Shown in pieces: positions 1 to 6,346 of a stretch of DNA of 23,387 nucleotides. The notes beneath the pieces were generated by a model, which was given only the letters and a program-made list of their open reading frames with translations, did no database searches and was not told the DNA's origin. Source of the DNA: Patescibacteria group bacterium (GTDB lineage Bacteria; Patescibacteriota; Microgenomatia; UBA1400; MFAQ01). The stretch is from assembly GCA_018819325.1 (NCBI GenBank), contig JAHJQJ010000013.1, positions 1-23,387 of the forward strand. Reading direction: 5' to 3'. Position 1 is the stretch's first letter; each line of letters opens with the position of its first letter. The position numbers and the translations under genes were made by a program.

Positions 1-114
1 AACCAAGATTTTCTTGGTTTTAAGCACGGGTTTGAGGGTTTTTGATGGAATTGCTTTGGTTATTTTGCCGTCTTTGACTATATTGATCAGTGTGGTTTGG
101 AGTAGATTTTGTGC
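1..114 (-). other. open frame running off the left edge, identity unknown
   Basis: On the minus strand a frame stays open for 38 codons from just after a TAG (bases 115-117) to the window edge. It reads like ordinary protein (INIVKDGKITKAIPSKTL) but has no ATG, so it may be the 5' part of a gene with a rare start or chance. Bases 1-19 also form a perfect 8-bp hairpin with a 3-base loop (AACCAAGA/TCTTGGTT). By position it would belong to the unit to the left of repeat copy 1. No function is proposed. Confidence 0.2.
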
Positions 115-127
115 CTAAACCCCAAAA

Positions 128-157
128 GTGGTTCGTGTAACGTGATGAACAGGGAGC
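128..157 (+). repeat. family A repeat, copy 1 (shortest)
   Basis: This copy has the 5' core GTGGTTCGTGTAA and the 3' core GGGAGC but almost none of the central hairpin found in the other copies. GTTC (131-134) can pair with GAAC (147-150). It ends 48 bases before the kinase-like gene at 206. It may be a degenerate or minimal copy. Confidence 0.6.
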
Positions 158-171
158 AAATAATCCTATAG

Positions 172-199
172 TTGTTGAATGATGTTTTTCTGGTAGAAT
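172..199 (+). promoter_or_regulatory. promoter of the gene at 206
   Basis: TTGTTG (172-177) and an extended -10, TG-G-TAGAAT (192-199), are separated by 16 bases. The -10 ends 6 bases before the ATG at 206, so the transcript would start at or next to the start codon. There is no Shine-Dalgarno sequence. Confidence 0.55.
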
Positions 200-205
200 T
201 GGTTG

Positions 206-913
206 ATGGATGATAAGTATTTGGAGATAATGCCTTTTAGTAAAAGGGTAGGTAGTGAGATATTGGGTTCAAGTAGAAGTACGGAAGTGAGAAAGCTAGG
301 TGAGAAGTTTGTTTTAAAGGAGTTGGGTAAGCCATATTCCCTGTTAAGAGATGAAAGGGAAACAGACAAGGAATATAGAAGTAGAAGAGTTAAAATGTGT
401 TTGGAAACCTTGAAAAATGAAAAGAGACTTGCAGAAGAGACTAGTGAGTTTATTCCTGATAGGATAAAAACTTATTCAGAATCTTATTTAGTTATGAATG
501 GTAAGGATGGGTTCCCGACCCCTTTTAAAGTACAAGAAGTAGTAAAGGGAAAGACCTTACGTGAACAACGAGGTTTAGGCTTGTCTAAAGTTTTAAAAAA
601 AGATCTCGATAAAATTGTAATTGCGAGCATTAAGTGTTTCACAAGAACAGGTAAGGTGTTTGATCTTGTGGGGTGTGTGGGTGGTGATGGTGAAAGCGCT
701 TGGGAAGAGATTGGGAGACACCTTAACCCGATACGGTATGCGGCGAATCTAATGATCACTGAGGATGATAGGCTTGCCTTTATTGACGCTAGGGTTGGTG
801 GAGGAAATTTAGTCAAACAGCTGGTTTCTTTGATGACATTAGCAGGGTATTATTGGAAAAAGATCGGTGAAAATATAGTATTGAAATCGGCAATTCAACC
901 TCAGAAAGACTAA
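206..913 (+). CDS. hypothetical protein with protein-kinase-like features
   Basis: The 235-residue protein is not assigned to a named family. Its layout recalls the protein-kinase/aminoglycoside-phosphotransferase fold. FVLKE (K38) could be the ATP-binding lysine. A hinge-like VQEVVKGKTL segment follows. NLMITEDDRLAFIDAR supplies an Asn (about N181) and an Asp (about D194), spaced like the metal-binding Asn and DFG Asp. No clear glycine loop or HRD motif is visible, so catalysis is uncertain. The ATG at 206 is preferred to the upstream in-frame TTG at 203 because it lies 6 bases after a good extended -10. The stop is followed within three bases by repeat copy 2, so the gene sits alone between copies 1 and 2. 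It could instead be an inactive kinase relative. Confidence 0.7.
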   Translation: MDDKYLEIMPFSKRVGSEILGSSRSTEVRKLGEKFVLKELGKPYSLLRDERETDKEYRSRRVKMCLETLKNEKRLAEETSEFIPDRIKTYSESYLVMNGKDGFPTPFKVQEVVKGKTLREQRGLGLSKVLKKDLDKIVIASIKCFTRTGKVFDLVGCVGGDGESAWEEIGRHLNPIRYAANLMITEDDRLAFIDARVGGGNLVKQLVSLMTLAGYYWKKIGENIVLKSAIQPQKD

Positions 914-915
914 AA

Positions 916-964
916 GTGGTTCGTGTAAGCTTCAGCCAGAGGCTGACAGGGGTGGAAGGGGAGC
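916..964 (+). repeat. family A repeat, copy 2
   Basis: The 5' core GTGGTTCGTGTAAGCTTC is followed by a perfect 6-bp hairpin, TCAGCC (932-937) with GGCTGA (941-946) and an AGA loop, and then by the 3' core GGGGTGGAAGGGGAGC. GCTT near the 5' end can pair with the GGAGC at the 3' end, enclosing the hairpin. The copy begins three bases after the stop of the kinase-like gene. Confidence 0.8.
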
Positions 965-1012
965 AAATGATTGAAATGGATTGGTTTAGGTAAATATATA
1001 TTATATTAACTG

Positions 1013-1058
1013 TTGACACATTGGTTAATATATGTTAACCTAGTAATGAAAGGTTAAT
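1013..1058 (+). promoter_or_regulatory. promoter and operator of the HTH/Fic-Doc pair
   Basis: TTGACA (1013-1018) is followed after 17 bases by TAACCT (1036-1041). The spacer and -10 are covered by the palindrome GGTTAATATATGTTAACC (1023-1040). A third half-site, GGTTAAT (1052-1058), abuts the ATG. AAAGG at 1049-1053 can serve as ribosome binding site. The arrangement suggests repression by the HTH protein encoded immediately downstream (inference). Confidence 0.65.
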
Positions 1059-1313
1059 ATGAAGAATAGATTTATATCAACTACAGAATTGGCAAAACTA
1101 TTAGGTATTAGTCATGTGGCGGTGTATAAGAAGATAAAAACTGGTCGGATCAAAGCGATGAAAGTCGGTCGTAATTATGTTATTGATAAGAATGACCTGG
1201 GTGGCATATTGGATGACGAATTAACAGAAACAGACAAAAGAATGGTTGAAAAGGCAGTTAAAAGAACTGTTGGTGAGTATGGTGAGACATTAGATTTGCT
1301 AAGAGCATCATGA
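1059..1313 (+). CDS. HTH antitoxin-like regulator (excisionase/MerR-type HTH)
   Basis: This 84-residue protein has an N-terminal helix-turn-helix of the HTH_17/excisionase kind (about residues 6-50). The segment TELAKLLGISHVAVYKKIKT is followed by the typical wing KVGRNYVIDKNDL. The C-terminal third is charged and helical and is probably the toxin-binding part. Its stop overlaps the start of a Fic/Doc gene by 4 bases (ATGA), the usual antitoxin-toxin arrangement. The promoter carries a GGTTAA/TTAACC palindrome that it probably binds. The role as antitoxin is inferred from context; the DNA-binding fold is read from the sequence. Confidence 0.8.
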   Translation: MKNRFISTTELAKLLGISHVAVYKKIKTGRIKAMKVGRNYVIDKNDLGGILDDELTETDKRMVEKAVKRTVGEYGETLDLLRAS

Positions 1314-1729
1314 TTAAAAGTGTTGGTATCAAAGAGGTTGAGTTGGTAGTTTTTAGATTAGTAAGAGAGAAGATGATCTATGACGAGTCGATTCCTAGTT
1401 TCAATACAAGGTTTCCAAATGTTCTGGAGAGTTGTTTGGTGGTGCCATTTCAACAATTTGACAGAAAGACCCTATACAAAGGCTTGAGTAGGAAAGCGGC
1501 GATTTTGTTTTATTTGATGATAAAAAACCATCCGTTTCAAAATGGTAATAAGAGAATTGCGATGACAACTTTGTTTTATTTTCTTTTTAAGAATGGTAAA
1601 TGGTTAAGTTTGGATAATAAGAAGCTATATAATTTTGCGATTTGGTTGGCAGAAAGCCCGGCGGAGTTAAAAGATGATACTTTGAGAGCGACCGAGAGGT
1701 TTATTAAAACTTATTTGGAGGATAAATAG
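1310..1729 (+). CDS. Fic/Doc-family toxin
   Basis: This 139-residue protein carries the Fic core motif HPFQNGNKR (H74-R82), matching HxFx(D/N)GNxR. It contains the catalytic His, the phosphate-loop Gly-Asn and the Arg. Fic proteins transfer AMP or other nucleotides to proteins, whereas Doc phosphorylates EF-Tu. Doc enzymes usually read HIFNDANKR, so this motif is closer to canonical Fic, while the size and the preceding small HTH gene fit the Doc (death-on-curing) arrangement. No inhibitory [S/T]xxxE[G/N] helix was identified within the protein, consistent with a separate antitoxin. The 4-base overlap with the HTH gene implies translational coupling. Repeat copy 3 begins three bases after the stop. 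Confidence 0.88.
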   Translation: MIKSVGIKEVELVVFRLVREKMIYDESIPSFNTRFPNVLESCLVVPFQQFDRKTLYKGLSRKAAILFYLMIKNHPFQNGNKRIAMTTLFYFLFKNGKWLSLDNKKLYNFAIWLAESPAELKDDTLRATERFIKTYLEDK

Positions 1730-1732
1730 ACT

Positions 1733-1780
1733 GTAGTTCGTGTAAGCTCCCACCACGGTGGGTAAAGATGGAAGGAGAGC
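1733..1780 (+). repeat. family A repeat, copy 3
   Basis: The 5' core GTAGTTCGTGTAAGCTC is followed by a perfect hairpin of different sequence from copy 2, CCCACC (1749-1754) with GGTGGG (1757-1762). The 3' core GATGGAAGGAGAGC closes the element. GCTC (1746-1749) can pair with the terminal GAGC (1777-1780). It lies between two convergent gene pairs, in the same + orientation as the other copies. Confidence 0.8.
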
Positions 1781-1806
1781 CAGTTGCCTTTTATTTGAAT
1801 TAAGGC

Positions 1807-2091
1807 TTATTTGGTTTGGTATTGGTGAAATTCCTTTTCTACCCTTTCGGACAAGAAGACTTTCATGAGAGATTGGTAGGGGACGTCTTTTTTGTTGGCG
1901 ATGGTTTTTATGGATCCTATGAGGGATTCCGGTAGTCTGATGGTGATTGGTTTTGTAGAAGGTTTAAGGGCGGAGAAGTCTAGTTCGACGGTTTTGCTCC
2001 AATCTATATACTCGGTTGAGTCGTGGGTGGCCCAGAACTTTCTTTCTTGATTTTCGTTTTTAAAGTTGGGAATAGGTTTAAGCTTTTTCAT
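1807..2091 (-). CDS. brnA: BrnA-type ribbon-helix-helix antitoxin
   Basis: This 94-residue protein resembles the BrnA/CopG antitoxins that pair with BrnT. The N-terminal part reads IPNFKNENQERKFWATHDST followed by EYIDWSK, the typical toxin-wrapping segment of this family. KPITIRLPESLIGSIKTIAN begins a ribbon-helix-helix DNA-binding domain in the C-terminal half. Its start lies inside the end of the BrnT gene, with a 14-base overlap. Toxin before antitoxin is the standard brnTA order. It should neutralise BrnT and repress the shared promoter. The family assignment is from motif recognition. Confidence 0.85.
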   Translation of the reverse strand: MKKLKPIPNFKNENQERKFWATHDSTEYIDWSKTVELDFSALKPSTKPITIRLPESLIGSIKTIANKKDVPYQSLMKVFLSERVEKEFHQYQTK

Positions 2092-2380
2092 ATATTCTCC
2101 TTTCTTTTTTATTTTGATCTCTGGCAGAGATGATTCTAACTTTTTGATTTCTAATTGTGTAACTTATTAACAACCTTCTGTTTATATTGGTTTTTCCAAG
2201 TGATCTAAATCTTTTTTCGTATTGAGAATGTTTTTCATCTAGATTATTGATTAATGGTTTGTTGAAAAAAATTTCTTCGCATTCTTTATATGTTACTTTG
2301 TGTCTTTGGTAATTTTTTTGTTTGTTGCCTTCGTCCCAATCGAATTTTAATGGCTTTATTCTTTTAGGGAGAGGCTTCAT
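2078..2380 (-). CDS. brnT: BrnT-type ribonuclease toxin
   Basis: The 100-residue protein has the BrnT pattern. It starts with a KFDWDEGNKQKNYQRHKV block, has the E-K-RFRSLGKT middle strand, and ends with VRIISARDQNKKERRIYEK. BrnT adopts a RelE-like fold and cleaves RNA. The ATG at 2380-2378 was chosen over an upstream in-frame TTG (2398), because the TTG lies inside the palindrome and beside the -10 box. The gene overlaps brnA by 14 bases. Repeat copy 4 lies just upstream, beyond the promoter. Confidence 0.88.
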   Translation of the reverse strand: MKPLPKRIKPLKFDWDEGNKQKNYQRHKVTYKECEEIFFNKPLINNLDEKHSQYEKRFRSLGKTNINRRLLISYTIRNQKVRIISARDQNKKERRIYEKA

Positions 2381-2418
2381 TTGTACATAATGGTACAATA
2401 CATATTTCTGATTGTCAA
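2381..2418 (-). promoter_or_regulatory. promoter and operator of brnTA
   Basis: On the minus strand TTGACA (2418-2413) and TACCAT (2395-2390) are 17 bases apart. The -10 lies within the palindrome TTGTAC-ATAATG-GTACAA (2381-2398), a likely operator for the RHH antitoxin. The ATG is 9 bases beyond the -10, so the leader would be very short. The -35 directly touches repeat copy 4. Confidence 0.65.
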
Positions 2419-2470
2419 GTGGTTCGTGTAAGCTTCCACCACAGGCGGGCAGGGGTGGAAGGGAAGCTTA
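2419..2470 (+). repeat. family A repeat, copy 4
   Basis: This copy has the 5' core GTGGTTCGTGTAAGCTTCC and ends with GGTGGAAGGGAAGCTTA. TAAGCTT (2429-2435) pairs with AAGCTTA (2464-2470), and CCACC (2436-2440) pairs with GGTGG (2454-2458). The loop contains GGCGGGCAGG, also seen in copy 5. Its end abuts the stop codon of the membrane protein gene at 2471. Confidence 0.8.
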
Positions 2471-2956
2471 TCATAATTTGAGAAGCAAAAAAGTAACAAG
2501 TTTATACATTGCGAAAGGAATTGAAATGTGTAAAAGGAAGTGAGTGCCAAGAGGGAAAAGATGGCAAAAGTTTGAATCAACATATTTAAAAACAATTGAT
2601 AAGATCAGCAGGAAAAATAAGAGCCCCACCTCTTTTAAATGAACCTGTTGGAAATATAAATAGTAAATGCTCCCGGTAATAAAGAATATTAACAATGATC
2701 CAATGTCTAACAAGTAAAAGTATGGGTTTGGAGTCAGGTGCATTAGTAGATTGCCGATTCCGGCTACTACCGTTAAGGTTAACAATACAATGAAAACAGG
2801 TTTTGAGTTAGTCTTGGTCTTTTGCAGTAATCTATAGATTGCAAGAGCGGAAATAAAAAAAATAAGGCTGGTAATAAGATTAATTGGTTGTTTGATAAAT
2901 TGATTACCAGCCTGATTTTCACAAAATTTTCCTAAAGCAAAAAATGATAAGTCCAT
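2471..2956 (-). CDS. CREST-family membrane hydrolase (alkaline ceramidase-like)
   Basis: The 161-residue protein is almost wholly hydrophobic, with about six membrane segments. The N-terminal FCEN (C12-E13) and KQPINLITSLIFF resemble the CE...P.N..S start of ceramidase-like proteins. Residues fitting the CREST metal site are S30, H73, D84 and the paired H139-x3-H143 in GTHFLLH. CREST members include alkaline ceramidases, PAQR receptors and Per1, and hydrolyse amide or related bonds in lipids. The substrate here is unknown. The start is preceded by TAAAAT ending 6 bases upstream (2968-2963). The gene sits alone between repeat copies 4 and 5. The family call rests on the spacing of the His/Asp residues and has moderate certainty. 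Confidence 0.65.
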   Translation of the reverse strand: MDLSFFALGKFCENQAGNQFIKQPINLITSLIFFISALAIYRLLQKTKTNSKPVFIVLLTLTVVAGIGNLLMHLTPNPYFYLLDIGSLLIFFITGSIYYLYFQQVHLKEVGLLFFLLILSIVFKYVDSNFCHLFPLGTHFLLHISIPFAMYKLVTFLLLKL

Positions 2957-2962
2957 GTTGTC

Positions 2963-2968
2963 ATTTTA
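2963..2968 (-). promoter_or_regulatory. -10 box of the CREST-like gene
   Basis: TAAAAT on the minus strand ends 6 bases before the ATG at 2956. No convincing -35 is visible. The spacing predicts a leaderless mRNA. Confidence 0.45.
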
Positions 2969-3062
2969 ACCCTTTTATTAAAATAAGGGTCTCCTAGACA
3001 GGAGTATTATATTCAGGATTGATCACTGGGAACGTTATCGGAGGATGTAGATGTTATTCAAC

Positions 3063-3129
3063 GGTCTCTTGTGTAAGTTTTCTTTATGGGCGGGCAGGTC
3101 CACCACGGCGGATAAAGCTGAGAGGGGAG
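3063..3129 (+). repeat. family A repeat, copy 5 (divergent)
   Basis: The core reads CTTGTGTAAGTTTTC at the 5' side and GAGAGGGGAG at the 3' side. CTTTAT (3082-3087) pairs with ATAAAG (3113-3118) around a GC-rich loop containing GGGCGGGCAGG and CCACCACGGCGG. It is the most diverged copy but keeps the GTGTAAG core and the orientation. The remaining 106 bases between it and the gene ending at 2956 show only a short hairpin (CTCCT/AGGAG, 2991-3004) and no gene. Confidence 0.6.
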
Positions 3130-3172
3130 TTTGGTATGATTCGGATTGATGTATGGGGTATTCTGAGTGTAG

Positions 3173-3805
3173 TTACTCAGTAAATTTGAAGGTAGATAAA
3201 ATTTGATCAACAATAGCTTTTTCAGAAACAGGATAAATAATTGAATACAAGGTGAGATTTTCTTCTAATTGCATACCCAAACTACCACCTGGCAATTCAA
3301 ACAAAGACCACAATTTACCATTTATATTCTTTGTTCCAACAGATTCCGTGTCAAGCAAATATCTTGGTTGATTAGGTGGATATTTTGTAGACGCCTTTAC
3401 AGTGAAAGAGCTACTTAATGATTTATCAAAAATTACTTGCACATAATTTGAAGTATCAACTTGATGGATTTCAATATTGAAATCCATTGGGTATTTAAAA
3501 GAAAGTTTATAAGGATCGTTTGAATATGTTTTCCAGTTTACGGTTGGATCAGATGTGGATGATGGAGTGGGAGCTTGGGTGATGATTGGGGTGGGTAGGT
3601 TTGTTTGTTGTTGGAGTAAGGTGATTTGTTGGTTGAGAAGATTGTTTTGGTAGAGAAAATAGGCCATTCCTCCAATTAAGCCTAAGAGTAAGAGACTGAA
3701 AACAATAATCAGGGGAAAATTTTTCTCAGGAAATGAAGAGGGAATGATGGGAGATAGATTAGGGGTTGTATTGCTGGTGTTTTGAGTAACCTCTTGGGGT
3801 TCCAT
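3173..3805 (-). CDS. membrane-anchored protein of unknown function
   Basis: The 210-residue protein starts with a Thr/Asn/Pro-rich cytoplasmic tail (1-29). One transmembrane helix follows (about 30-52, PLIIVFSLLLLGLIGGMAYF). Next come a Gln-rich, possibly coiled-coil stretch (53-68) and a Pro/Thr/Ser linker. The external domain begins around WKTYSNDPYKLSFKYP. That Y-x-FKYP entry and the ending ILSTFKF recall the PsbP-like domains common in CPR surface proteins, but the match is too weak for a functional call. The ATG lies 7 bases after a TATAAT on the minus strand, which supports this start. It is the only gene between repeat copies 5 and 6. Confidence 0.7.
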   Translation of the reverse strand: MEPQEVTQNTSNTTPNLSPIIPSSFPEKNFPLIIVFSLLLLGLIGGMAYFLYQNNLLNQQITLLQQQTNLPTPIITQAPTPSSTSDPTVNWKTYSNDPYKLSFKYPMDFNIEIHQVDTSNYVQVIFDKSLSSSFTVKASTKYPPNQPRYLLDTESVGTKNINGKLWSLFELPGGSLGMQLEENLTLYSIIYPVSEKAIVDQILSTFKFTE

Positions 3806-3812
3806 GGTATTA

Positions 3813-3818
3813 ATTATA
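3813..3818 (-). promoter_or_regulatory. -10 box of the anchored protein gene
   Basis: A perfect TATAAT on the minus strand ends 7 bases before the ATG at 3805. A leaderless transcript is predicted. Confidence 0.5.
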
Positions 3819-3836
3819 GCGAATAAAACTGTTTAT

Positions 3837-3900
3837 GGTTTGTGTAAGTTTTCTCCAAACAAAAAGATCTCATTGCTGAGATCTTTAAGGAGGAGCTTAC
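3837..3900 (+). repeat. family A repeat, copy 6
   Basis: The 5' core GGTTTGTGTAAGTTTTCTCC and 3' core GGAGGAGCTTAC are partly complementary, with GTAAG (3844-3848) pairing with CTTAC (3896-3900). They enclose a perfect 10-bp hairpin, AAAGATCTCA (3863-3872) with TGAGATCTTT (3877-3886), unrelated in sequence to the hairpins of the other copies. It lies between divergent genes, which rules out a simple terminator role. No further copy was seen to the right, so this is probably the array boundary. Confidence 0.75.
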
Positions 3901-4016
3901 TTGCGTAAGGCTCTAATCTAATGATTGCTCATCAGACTATTTATTATTATAGTGAATATTACTAATTTGTCAAGGGGTGGATTAGGGTCTTTGTTGCTAT
4001 TTTGGCTTGATAAGAA

Positions 4017-4022
4017 TATAAT
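4017..4022 (+). promoter_or_regulatory. -10 box of the CxxC protein gene
   Basis: TATAAT ends 7 bases before the ATG at 4030. TTGCTA at 3994-3999 is a possible -35 with a 17-base spacer. Confidence 0.5.
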
Positions 4023-4029
4023 CTTATGT

Positions 4030-4440
4030 ATGAGTGATTTTAGATTTGATAGTAGATCAAGAAACAATAGTAGGGATGGTGGAAGACCCCAGTTGCATGA
4101 CGCTATATGTAATGAGTGTGGTAAGGACTGCAAAGTGCCTTTTAGGCCAAGTGGTGACAAGCCTGTGTATTGCAGTGAGTGTTTTGAGAAAAAAAGTGGG
4201 GGTGGAAGAAGAGATGGTAGATCAAGTCAGAGGGGCGGTTATAATAAGCCACGTTATGGTGGTGATAGCAGGAGTTTGGGTAGCCCTGATTTTTCGCAAT
4301 TGACGAAAAATATTGATATTTTAAACAGCAAGTTGGATAAAATCATTTTCTTGCTAGGCTCAGATGAGAAGAAAGTAAAAGCAAAAGCCAAACCAAAGAA
4401 GGTTAAAAAGCCTGGGTTGAAAAAAGTGAAGACAAAATAA
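4030..4440 (+). CDS. CxxC zinc-ribbon protein with basic tail
   Basis: The 136-residue protein has a small zinc ribbon built from C27-x2-C30 (with C34) and C48-x2-C51, in the pattern CNECGKDCKVPFRPSGDKPVYCSECF. This ribbon is very common in CPR genomes. It is flanked by Arg/Gly-rich, disordered segments. After a short helix (IDILNSKLDKIIFLL) it ends in a Lys/Ala/Pro tail. The composition suggests nucleic-acid or ribosome binding, but the function is unknown. The start at 4030 is preferred to an in-frame ATG at 3925 because the intervening 35 codons cross the TATAAT box and encode an unrelated hydrophobic stretch. Confidence 0.85.
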   Translation: MSDFRFDSRSRNNSRDGGRPQLHDAICNECGKDCKVPFRPSGDKPVYCSECFEKKSGGGRRDGRSSQRGGYNKPRYGGDSRSLGSPDFSQLTKNIDILNSKLDKIIFLLGSDEKKVKAKAKPKKVKKPGLKKVKTK

Positions 4441-4467
4441 ACTTATAATTTAATAGAGGTTGCTGGT

Positions 4468-5778
4468 GTGGATAATTGGTTTGGTACAATTGATGTAATG
4501 CCTTGGATTAGTGTTGTAATTTACTTGAGTTTATTTGTTGTCTGTTTTTCTTTAATTTGGTTTTTGTTTCCAAAGAAAAATAGACGGTTGGTTTTGTTTG
4601 TTTTTGCGATATCCTTTTTGATACGAATTTTGTATGTATCGCAAACAGATTACACAACTAGAACACATGATGTTGGGGGTCATATTGAGTATATTAGTTA
4701 TATTTATCACAACGCCAAGATACCTTTGGCCGCTGATTGTTGGCAGTGCTACCAACCACCTTTGTACTATTTTTCTGCGATTCCCTTTTATGTATTTGAT
4801 CTTTACTTTTTTCAGGGGAATGAGTATGTTTTTTTGCAAGCGTACTCACTTTTGTTGAATTTACTTTTTTTGATAGTTGGTTTTCGGATAATTACAAAAC
4901 TTTTACCGGTAGGTGTTAAACAATTTGGATCGATGATCTTGTTGGGAACTATTCCGGCCTTTGTTTTTTCTTCTGCAAGGATCGGTAATGATTCGTTGGT
5001 GTATCTGTGTTCTGTTATTTTTCTTTATCATTTTTACTGTTCTCCTTATAATGACCATTTTTGGCGTGGGTTCAAGAAACTTATTTGGATTTTTTTTGGA
5101 CTTTTAACCAAGTCAACCGCTATTGTGCTTTTGCCAATGTGGATATATTACATAATTAAGCGGAGACGGCATGTTACCAGAAAGCCGTATTTGTTTTATG
5201 TGACCCTGGCTCTTTTTGTTCTTACGATTTGTGCTGTTTCCGGTAGGGGATTATTGGTTAATAGAAATCAAGATTTATTGGTGGGAAATATTGATAATCT
5301 TAATCAAGATTTGAAAGTGGGTGTTTCTCCGGTAAACTTTTTTTGGTTTGACTTTAAGGATTTTATTGCGTATCCGAACATTAATCCATGGAGAGATGAG
5401 GGAGGACGACAGTATTTTAATAATTATTTAATTAAATCTGGACTTTTTGGTGAGTTTCCAATTTCTTCTGTGGTGGGTAGTTGGTCCTCGGTGATATTGG
5501 GTTTGATTTCGTTATATATTATTTTTAAGTTTGTTCAGCATTATTTTTTAAATAGACGTAAAGACGTTTACTTTTACTCAATAGTTTTGTTTTACCTTGC
5601 TTTGGCTGTTTTTAGGTTTTTAAAGCCGTTTGCTTCTAGTAATGACTTTAGGTATATTGCACCTGCCTATGTCCCAATTATTATTTCTTTTGCCAAGTCA
5701 AAAATGTCTTCAACCGTTTATCTTTCTGTTTCGATGATTTTTGCCGTTGTTGGTATTATTTTTATTGTGTTTATTTAA
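4468..5778 (+). CDS. GT-C family membrane glycosyltransferase (GT39/PMT-like)
   Basis: The 436-residue protein has about ten or eleven membrane segments. The first large extracytoplasmic loop carries TRTHDVGGHIEYISYI (D68, H72, E74) and then CYQPPLYYFSAIP (about 95-105). This layout, with an acidic residue after TM1 and QPPLYY in the loop, is typical of GT-C enzymes that use polyprenyl-phosphate sugars to glycosylate proteins or lipids outside the membrane. The acceptor is unknown. The start is GTG, supported by AGAGG (4455-4459) 8 bases upstream and a TATAAT at 4444-4449. The gene converges on the next one with an 8-base overlap of coding ends. Confidence 0.82.
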   Translation: MDNWFGTIDVMPWISVVIYLSLFVVCFSLIWFLFPKKNRRLVLFVFAISFLIRILYVSQTDYTTRTHDVGGHIEYISYIYHNAKIPLAADCWQCYQPPLYYFSAIPFYVFDLYFFQGNEYVFLQAYSLLLNLLFLIVGFRIITKLLPVGVKQFGSMILLGTIPAFVFSSARIGNDSLVYLCSVIFLYHFYCSPYNDHFWRGFKKLIWIFFGLLTKSTAIVLLPMWIYYIIKRRRHVTRKPYLFYVTLALFVLTICAVSGRGLLVNRNQDLLVGNIDNLNQDLKVGVSPVNFFWFDFKDFIAYPNINPWRDEGGRQYFNNYLIKSGLFGEFPISSVVGSWSSVILGLISLYIIFKFVQHYFLNRRKDVYFYSIVLFYLALAVFRFLKPFASSNDFRYIAPAYVPIIISFAKSKMSSTVYLSVSMIFAVVGIIFIVFI

Positions 5779-6298
5779 TAGCAAACAACTTCTTTATTAT
5801 TGTCATGAAATTGAGAAACTTTTTACCTTTAGTGGTTAACGATACACAATCATCTTCTTTACGAATGAAGTTTGTTACCGATTGTTCAGTTATACGACGT
5901 TCTACGGCACCTTTTTCTTGTATATACTCCTTAATAAGATAGTTTTCTAATTCAATAGTCTTTATTCCATTGTGATTATTCAGGGTAGACAGTAAGTATG
6001 TAGTTACTGAACGATCAAATGTAACTGGAAAAATTACAAAAAAACACAGGTTGGTTGAAATACTTAAAGTTAAGATTGCAATAATAGACTCTGTGCTCAA
6101 TTTAAAAATAATTTTATTTGTCAATAATATTAATGTTCCTACAAAAATAAAGGTCAGGACCATTAGGTTCAGACCTCGATAAAATAAAATCTTTTGTGAA
6201 GCAAACAACGGAGAATGAAAAGATAAAACAAAGATTAGTGAAAATAATAAAAAATAACCTACATAAGTCCCAATCAATTTTATACTATTTTTCAACAT
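5771..6298 (-). CDS. three-helix membrane protein with cytoplasmic C-terminal domain
   Basis: The 175-residue protein is not recognised. Three hydrophobic helices lie at about 5-26, 39-60 and 70-93. The C-terminal half (about 95-175) is soluble. It contains TYLLSTLNNHNGIKTIELEN, EKGAVERRITEQSVTNFI and CVSLTTKGKKFLNFM, which looks like a winged-helix domain (two helices, then a strand pair with LTxKG). Such membrane-tethered wHTH-like proteins occur in CPR near glycosyltransferase genes (general impression, not a database result). TATAAT (6310-6305) ends 6 bases before the ATG. It overlaps the glycosyltransferase tail to tail by 8 bases. Confidence 0.65.
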   Translation of the reverse strand: MLKNSIKLIGTYVGYFLLFSLIFVLSFHSPLFASQKILFYRGLNLMVLTFIFVGTLILLTNKIIFKLSTESIIAILTLSISTNLCFFVIFPVTFDRSVTTYLLSTLNNHNGIKTIELENYLIKEYIQEKGAVERRITEQSVTNFIRKEDDCVSLTTKGKKFLNFMTIIKKLFAIK

Positions 6299-6304
6299 AT
6301 TAAC

Positions 6305-6310
6305 ATTATA
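6305..6310 (-). promoter_or_regulatory. -10 box of the wHTH-like membrane protein gene
   Basis: TATAAT on the minus strand ends 6 bases before the ATG at 6298, predicting a leaderless mRNA. Confidence 0.5.
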
Positions 6311-6346
6311 CTAAGATGATTTGTTTGAAGGAGTTAGTCCTATAAT

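Noticed and set aside
128..3900. Canonical integron attC sites
   Set aside because: The conserved ends read GTTCGTG and GGAGC; the RYYYAAC and GTTRRRY pair was not found on either strand, and no IntI gene lies in the window. Only the layout is integron-like.
916..3900. Family A repeats as transcription terminators
   Set aside because: They lack a T-tract after the hairpin, occur in a fixed orientation regardless of gene direction, and one lies between divergent genes.
128..3900. CRISPR array
   Set aside because: Repeats are hundreds of bases apart, diverge from each other, and flank genes instead of uniform spacers.
3925..4029. Upstream in-frame ATG extending the CxxC protein by 35 residues
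   Set aside because: The extension crosses the TATAAT box, is hydrophobic and unlike the rest of the protein; the ATG 7 bases after the box fits the window's general rule.
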